Source of the DNA: JBBRYB01 sp038238115 | Lineage (GTDB): Bacteria; Actinomycetota; Actinomycetes; Propionibacteriales; Nocardioidaceae | DNA length: 11,484 nt | Reading direction: 5' to 3' | Assembly: GCA_038238115.1 (NCBI GenBank) | Contig: JBBRYB010000081.1 | Coordinates: 1-11,484 of the forward strand | Shown here: in pieces, positions 8,373 through 11,484 of the stretch | How positions within the stretch are numbered: the stretch's first letter is position 1 | Layout: each line of letters begins with the position of its first letter | The notes under the pieces: model-generated | Told to the model about the DNA's origin: nothing | Databases searched by the model: none | The model's input: only the letters and a program-made list of their open reading frames with translations | Program-made: the position numbers and the translations under genes

Positions 8373-8595
8373 GTAGTACTTGTGCCACCTTAAGAGGCCC
8401 CTGAGGAAAGCCGTCGAGCACCCAGGAGCTGAGCCACGGAACAGGTTCAGCGAGGAGGCCTGCCGCGCCCCGAAGCTCGACGTCCAATTGCAGTTCGGGC
8501 GCCTGAGGTCGCAGCGCAAATTCGACGACCTGATCAGGCGTCAGGACGCTGGCCAGCCATAGGAGGAATCCGGTGTTCTTACGGCTATTACGCGC

Positions 8596-10287
8596 CTATA
8601 GCTGTTCGTCGGAAAGCGCCGCGCCAGGCACGTAATAGGCCCAGCGTCGCTGACCCCGCTGCTCTAGTTCGCCACGGGCCTCCATCGAGTTCAGCAACGA
8701 AGCGGCGCGCCCGATTGAGACTTGGAGCAGCTCGCGAACCGTCTTGTTGTCCACCCGACCAAACTGACGAGCATGCTGCAAGACGATCCCTCGCTGGTAC
8801 TTGCGAGCAAGGCCCCTCTCGCGCGTGTAGGCCGCCTCTGCTCCAAGTGCGGCCTGAACGCGAGCGCTCAAGGCGTATCTGAGGCCCAAGCCGGAACCGA
8901 ATCGGTCGACCGTATCGCCAAGCAGTGCGGAAAGGACCTCTTGCGACTCATCCTCGGACCGCTGCATCACACGAGCGAGCGATGATCTGTCGCTGGGTCC
9001 CATCTGCCGCAGGTGAGACAGAGTCAGCAGTTCCTCCACCCGCCACCGTCGGCCTGCTTGCTCCTCAGATATCACGAACCGGGCGAAGGATTCATCGAAC
9101 TTAGACGCATCAAGGCGCAATCGCACCCGGGTCCGTCCGCCGTCATCGTAGGTGGGCGGCAGCTTGCCAAAGCGGAGCTGATCCTCATAGATGCGGTCGA
9201 CCCCTAGACCCGACCTCTCCATGTATCGGACCCTGTCCAGGATCTCGCACAAGAGCCGATTGCGGTGAACTGGGGCATGCTGGATGATCGTGTCCGCGGT
9301 TACGCCCTCCGGAAAGCCCCCAGGACTCTCGATCTCTAGAGCAACGGCGCTCTGGCGTATGACCGTATCTCCGGGGACCGTGTAATGGCGGTGAGCGATT
9401 GCGTTGACGATCGCCTCGCGGAGAACACGCTCGGGATAGTCGGGCACTTCGATATCCTGCCGACCCAGTCTGAGAGTCCGAACTCGACTGGCTGCCGTGA
9501 TCTCGGTCATGAGGACATCGACCAGCCGGAGGAGCGGAGCCGAGGACACTACGCGGCGCTCGTAGTCGGTCGTGCCCGACAGGGTACGGAGATATACGAC
9601 CTGGTGTTGCGGCAAGGTCTGACGGATGACGTCCTCGCCGCCGAACACAAGGATGCCCGCCACTGTTAGCAGCGGCGCGCCAGTATCGGCTAGGGCTGTC
9701 GCTCCGATCGCTGCCAGAAGTTCAGCCGGCGGAAGATCGCGTAGCTGCGGGCCGGCACCATCGGCGGGAGGCAACTGAAGCCGGTACCGCGTGAGCTCCA
9801 CGTCGTCGATGTTCTGAATGCCCACTGGCGTTAGGGCCGCGCTGAAGTCCAAAGCACGTGTATCGATCTGCCGGACGATCAGCCTGTCGGGCGTCATCGG
9901 CACGCATTCCGTCCCGACTCGCTGGAGGTAAGCGCCACCTGTTGTCGAGACCAGAACCGGGGAATGTCGAACCCAAATAGCCAACACACGTGACTCGTCC
10001 AGAGTGATCGGCTGTACTTCGACCAGCTGCGATGGAGATGTCGAGTGATAGGCCGTCTTTCGGAAACTGGCCGGATCCTTGAGACGAACACCGCGCTGAA
10101 CCGTGCCGTCGTCCTCGACGCCCCACAGGATGATGCCTCCGCGGCCGTTCGCCATACAGACGACGGTAGCCACGATGTCCTCAGTGCTCGCACCTCGCCC
10201 CTTGAGCTCGACGTTCTCCGTCTCGCCCTTCGCGATGAGCTGTCTGAATCGAGCGTCTGTCAGCTTGCCGGCGGCGGGAAGCTTCAT
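8596..10287 (-). CDS. Schlafen-AlbA_2 domain protein with RecG/GHKL-like domain and C-terminal winged helices
   Basis: A 563-residue cytoplasmic protein of the family often annotated as an AlbA_2 transcriptional regulator or ATP-dependent DNA helicase RecG-related protein. Residues 14-140 form an AlbA_2 domain: GETENVELKG at 21-30, then MANGRGGIILWGVEDDGTV at 45-63. Residues 287-392 match the HATPase_c_4-like module usual in the family (VLREAIVNAIAHRHY with N295, SPGGFPEGVT at 321-330, HRNRLLCEIL at 341-350, MERSGLGVDRIYE at 356-368). Residues from about 410 are helical, with a winged-helix-like end (VDNKTVRELLQVSIGRAAS at 512-530, wing to about 552). No helicase motor motifs are present, so true RecG activity is not expected. 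Such proteins are known as nucleic-acid-binding regulators and are common near mobile elements and defence genes. The ATG at 10285-10287 has no Shine-Dalgarno, which fits a leaderless mRNA. The exact target is unknown. Confidence 0.85.
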   Translation of the reverse strand: MKLPAAGKLTDARFRQLIAKGETENVELKGRGASTEDIVATVVCMANGRGGIILWGVEDDGTVQRGVRLKDPASFRKTAYHSTSPSQLVEVQPITLDESRVLAIWVRHSPVLVSTTGGAYLQRVGTECVPMTPDRLIVRQIDTRALDFSAALTPVGIQNIDDVELTRYRLQLPPADGAGPQLRDLPPAELLAAIGATALADTGAPLLTVAGILVFGGEDVIRQTLPQHQVVYLRTLSGTTDYERRVVSSAPLLRLVDVLMTEITAASRVRTLRLGRQDIEVPDYPERVLREAIVNAIAHRHYTVPGDTVIRQSAVALEIESPGGFPEGVTADTIIQHAPVHRNRLLCEILDRVRYMERSGLGVDRIYEDQLRFGKLPPTYDDGGRTRVRLRLDASKFDESFARFVISEEQAGRRWRVEELLTLSHLRQMGPSDRSSLARVMQRSEDESQEVLSALLGDTVDRFGSGLGLRYALSARVQAALGAEAAYTRERGLARKYQRGIVLQHARQFGRVDNKTVRELLQVSIGRAASLLNSMEARGELEQRGQRRWAYYVPGAALSDEQL

Positions 10288-10293
10288 GGTCGT

Positions 10294-10320
10294 AGTCTAT
10301 TACACGTCTATTGTGATCAA
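10294..10320 (-). promoter_or_regulatory. Candidate leaderless promoter and direct-repeat operator of the AlbA_2 gene
   Basis: Upstream of the ATG the minus strand carries TTGATC (10315-10320), a 15-base spacer and TAGACT (10294-10299), which would place the transcript start at the ATG itself. An alternative -10 is TAATAG (10297-10302). Overlapping these, AATAGAC occurs twice (10295-10301 and 10306-10312) at an 11-bp offset, about one helical turn, as expected for a tandem repressor site. No ribosome site is present. Confidence 0.3.
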
Positions 10321-10339
10321 TTGAGAAAATGGCCGGAAC

Positions 10340-10371
10340 GGGGTTATACCCCGCTCACACTCGACGAGTGT
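10340..10371. repeat. Two inverted repeats at the 3' end of the integrase gene
   Basis: GGGGT-TAT-ACCCC (10340-10352) lies just after the integrase stop codon, and ACACTCG-A-CGAGTGT (10357-10371) overlaps the stop and the last codons. Together they could make a stem-loop terminator for the integrase mRNA, but no T-run follows on the minus strand. A protein-binding palindrome between the integrase and the AlbA_2 regulator is an alternative. Confidence 0.35.
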
Positions 10372-11314
10372 CTCCTAGCAGCCGATCGGCGGGCGAGGCA
10401 GCACGGTGGCGGGCCGCCAAGTCCGTGTCGGCGAGCGCGACGTAGCGCTTGACCATGTCCAGCGTGGCGTGGCCCAGGATGCGCTGCAAGCTGAACGCGT
10501 CGCCGCCGTTGACGAGGTAGGCATGCGCGAACGTGTGACGCAGCGTGTGCGGACTGCAGCGGCCGGGAATGCCGGCGCGCAGCTTGAGCCGCCGAAAGAC
10601 CTGCTGGATGCCGCGCCAGCCCAGGGCGCCGCCGCGGCGCGAGCGGAAGATCACGCCGTCGGGTGCGCCATCACCTTGGCGCAGATAACGCGCCAGCGCC
10701 TGCCGGGCGGTGCTGCCGACCGGCACGATTCGCTCGCGGGCGCCCTTGCCCATGACCTTGACGCTGCCGTCGGGGCGCAGGTCGGCGCTGCGCAGCCCGG
10801 CCAGCTCAGAGAGGCGCAGGCCGGTGTCGAAGAACAGCAGCAGGATGGCGCGGTCGCGGGTCGAGGCGCCATCCAGCAGGCGGCGCAGCGCCTCGTCGCT
10901 CAGCGGCTCGACCAGCTTGTGCGGCACCCGCGGCCGACGCAGCACCCGCAGCGCGCGCGCCTCAGCCAACTCCTCGGCCGCACACCAGTTGCCAAAGGCC
11001 TTCACGCCGCGGACGTAGCCGGCCACCGAGACCGGCGACAGGGTCGCACGCAGGGCCAGCAGCCAGTCGCGCAGCTCGGGCGGCGCCAAAGCATCGAGCG
11101 GCCGATCGGCGCCGAGATCGCGCCGCGCACGGCCCAGCACCATCTGGTACCACTCGATCGTCTTGGGCGAGGCGCCCTCGGCACCCTTGGCAGTCAGAAA
11201 CAGCTCGATCGCTCGGCCGACTGTCAGCCGGCCGACTGCAGAATCAGGTGCCCACGCGCCGCGCAGCCAAGAGTCAGGTGCCCAAGAATCAGGGGAGTCA
11301 GGTGCCCTAGCCAT
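10355..11314 (-). CDS. Tyrosine recombinase / integrase (Xer/phage-integrase type)
   Basis: A 319-residue site-specific recombinase that cuts and rejoins DNA through a tyrosine nucleophile. An N-terminal SAM-like core-binding domain (about 32-125) precedes the catalytic domain (about 135-305). All active-site residues are visible: R167 (DTGLRLSEL), K190 (VMGKGARER), H256 and R259 (HTLRHTF), H282 (LGHATL) and Y291 (KRYVAL). The length is near that of XerC/XerD, with about 30 extra N-terminal residues of low complexity containing three APDS repeats. The ATG at 11312-11314 is supported by AAGGAGG 7 bases upstream. It lies about 90 bp beyond the 3' end of tRNA-Gln and reads away from it, the usual position of an integrase at the end of an element inserted in a tRNA gene. 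GC is about 73% in a sample (10741-10860) against about 62% in the AlbA_2 gene, so it may have a separate history. A chromosomal Xer-like role cannot be excluded. Confidence 0.93.
   Translation of the reverse strand: MARAPDSPDSWAPDSWLRGAWAPDSAVGRLTVGRAIELFLTAKGAEGASPKTIEWYQMVLGRARRDLGADRPLDALAPPELRDWLLALRATLSPVSVAGYVRGVKAFGNWCAAEELAEARALRVLRRPRVPHKLVEPLSDEALRRLLDGASTRDRAILLLFFDTGLRLSELAGLRSADLRPDGSVKVMGKGARERIVPVGSTARQALARYLRQGDGAPDGVIFRSRRGGALGWRGIQQVFRRLKLRAGIPGRCSPHTLRHTFAHAYLVNGGDAFSLQRILGHATLDMVKRYVALADTDLAARHRAASPADRLLGDTRRV
11241..11307 (-). repeat. Three copies of GGGCACCTGAYTC inside the start of the integrase gene
   Basis: On the minus strand the 13-base motif GGGCACCTGA(C/T)TC occurs at 11295-11307, 11271-11283 and 11241-11253, with a partial copy (CCTGATTC) at 11286-11293. 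The offsets (24 and 30 bases) are multiples of three, so each copy encodes the same residues (APDS), giving the odd N-terminus. They could be a short coding repeat or, given the place beside a presumed attachment site, arm-type recombinase or accessory-factor sites. Confidence 0.55.
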
Positions 11315-11342
11315 GTCTCGTCCTCCTTGCCGAGGACGAGAC
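11315..11342 (-). promoter_or_regulatory. Perfect hairpin enclosing the integrase ribosome binding site
   Basis: On the minus strand GTCTCGTCCTC, the loop GGCAAG and GAGGACGAGAC form a perfect 11-bp stem that ends at the base before the integrase ATG. The Shine-Dalgarno AAGGAGG (11322-11328) lies across the loop and 3' arm. In RNA the stem would bury the ribosome site and repress translation unless melted; as DNA it could be an operator palindrome. Confidence 0.6.
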
Positions 11343-11351
11343 AGGGGCCCA

Positions 11352-11370
11352 ATACCACTAGCGGTGGTAT
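11352..11370. repeat. Inverted repeat ATACCAC-TAGCG-GTGGTAT
   Basis: A perfect 7-bp inverted repeat with a 5-bp centre lies between tRNA-Gln and the integrase. The short, nearly symmetrical form suits a dimeric repressor operator, for example for an excision or integrase regulator, or a recombinase core site. It is one of three consecutive inverted repeats here. Confidence 0.45.
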
Positions 11371-11383
11371 GGTCGAGAGCACG

Positions 11384-11404
11384 AATCCCACATGTTGTGG
11401 GATT
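11384..11404. repeat. Hairpin directly after the tRNA-Gln 3' end
   Basis: AATCCCACA and TGTGGGATT form a perfect 9-bp inverted repeat with a 3-base loop, and the outer base coincides with the A of the encoded CCA. Read on the minus strand it follows the tRNA directly and could be its terminator or processing signal, though no U-run follows (CGTGCTCTCG). It may also be part of an attachment site. Confidence 0.45.
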
Positions 11405-11478
11405 GGCTGGGGCGGAAGGATTCGAACCTTCGATCTCCTGATCCAGAGTCAGGCGCCTTACCGCTTGGCCACACCCCA
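11404..11478 (-). tRNA. tRNA-Gln (anticodon CTG), CCA encoded
   Basis: The minus strand folds as a full cloverleaf: acceptor TGGGGTG with CGCCCCA (one T-G pair), D arm GCC-AAGCGGTAA-GGC, anticodon arm CCTGA-CTCTGGA-TCAGG, variable AGATC, and T arm GAAGG-TTCGAAT-CCTTC, then discriminator G and an encoded CCA at 11404-11406. The anticodon CTG (11444-11446) reads the glutamine codon CAG. The first pair U-A and discriminator G are typical tRNA-Gln identity elements. Its 3' end faces the integrase gene, making it the likely integration target. Confidence 0.95.
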
Positions 11479-11484
11479 GCGAGA

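Larger units (their letters stand above)
8297..8595. other. 300-bp gap between the RHS gene and the AlbA_2 regulator gene
   Basis: The gap holds the RHS ribosome site (8304-8308), a sigma70-like promoter for RHS (8345-8372) and a perfect 10-bp palindrome CCTGATCAGG at 8529-8538. On the minus strand the frame of the upstream regulator stays open after its TAG (8596-8598) through the gap and into the RHS gene, to a stop at 8191. Its translation reads plausibly (SVLTPDQVVEFALRPQAPEL, FPQGPLKVAQVLLDWLSQ), but the first usable start is a TTG at 8485-8487 without a ribosome site, and the end overlaps RHS by 106 bases. I treat it as a possible gene remnant rather than a gene. No terminator with a U-tract is visible after the regulator. 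Confidence 0.4.

Noticed and set aside
8380..8562. Plus-strand 60-codon open frame in the gap upstream of RHS
   Set aside because: It has a TTG start without a ribosome site, a basic low-complexity product, and overlaps the RHS promoter.
8596..10287. Calling the AlbA_2 protein a RecG helicase
   Set aside because: No Walker or other helicase motor motifs are present. The RecG label is inherited from database naming of this family.
11163..11441. Plus-strand 92-codon open frame ending GFEPSIS
   Set aside because: Its end is the classic antisense translation of a tRNA T-arm, and the rest is antisense to the integrase.
1..11484. CRISPR array or insertion sequence with terminal inverted repeats
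   Set aside because: No regularly spaced direct repeats with unique spacers, and no DDE transposase or flanking inverted-repeat pair, were seen.

Overview
The window is a high-GC bacterial segment in which every well-supported gene lies on the minus strand. Sampled GC is about 61-67% over most of it and about 73% in the integrase gene. The lineage cannot be fixed from sequence alone. The composition, the Sec-type signal on a very large YD-repeat protein, and GTG/TTG starts would fit a Chloroflexota or Actinomycetota genome, but this is a weak inference.

Right to left (the direction of transcription): a complete tRNA-Gln(CTG) with encoded CCA sits at 11404-11478. Its 3' end is followed by three consecutive perfect inverted repeats in about 90 bp, and then by a 319-residue tyrosine recombinase (10355-11314) with all six catalytic residues. 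A recombinase reading away from a tRNA 3' end is the usual layout of one end of an integrative element, although no second attachment site is visible here. Next comes a 563-residue Schlafen-AlbA_2/RecG-like regulator (8596-10287), possibly on a leaderless mRNA.

After a 300-bp gap carrying a good sigma70-type promoter comes the dominant feature, a 2303-residue secreted YD-repeat/RHS protein of WapA type (1385-8296). It has a signal peptide, a DNRLRE-like domain, Ig/Fn3-like domains, the RHS entry domain, a long YD-repeat shell, the RHS core motif and a 101-residue unique C-terminal tip. The tip is cysteine-rich and has two hydrophobic stretches.

Thirty-five bases after the RHS stop starts a 254-residue multi-pass membrane protein (585-1349), in the position of a cognate immunity gene. 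It consists of two diverged copies of one roughly 110-residue, three-helix unit. The left 500 bp holds a 103-codon hypothetical ORF whose frame stays open past its TGA to the window edge, which may be a broken gene.

The working model is a mobile or accessory locus carrying a contact-dependent WapA-like toxin with a membrane-acting tip and a duplicated-fold membrane immunity protein. The tip and the immunity candidate resemble no family I can name and are the most likely novel pieces.
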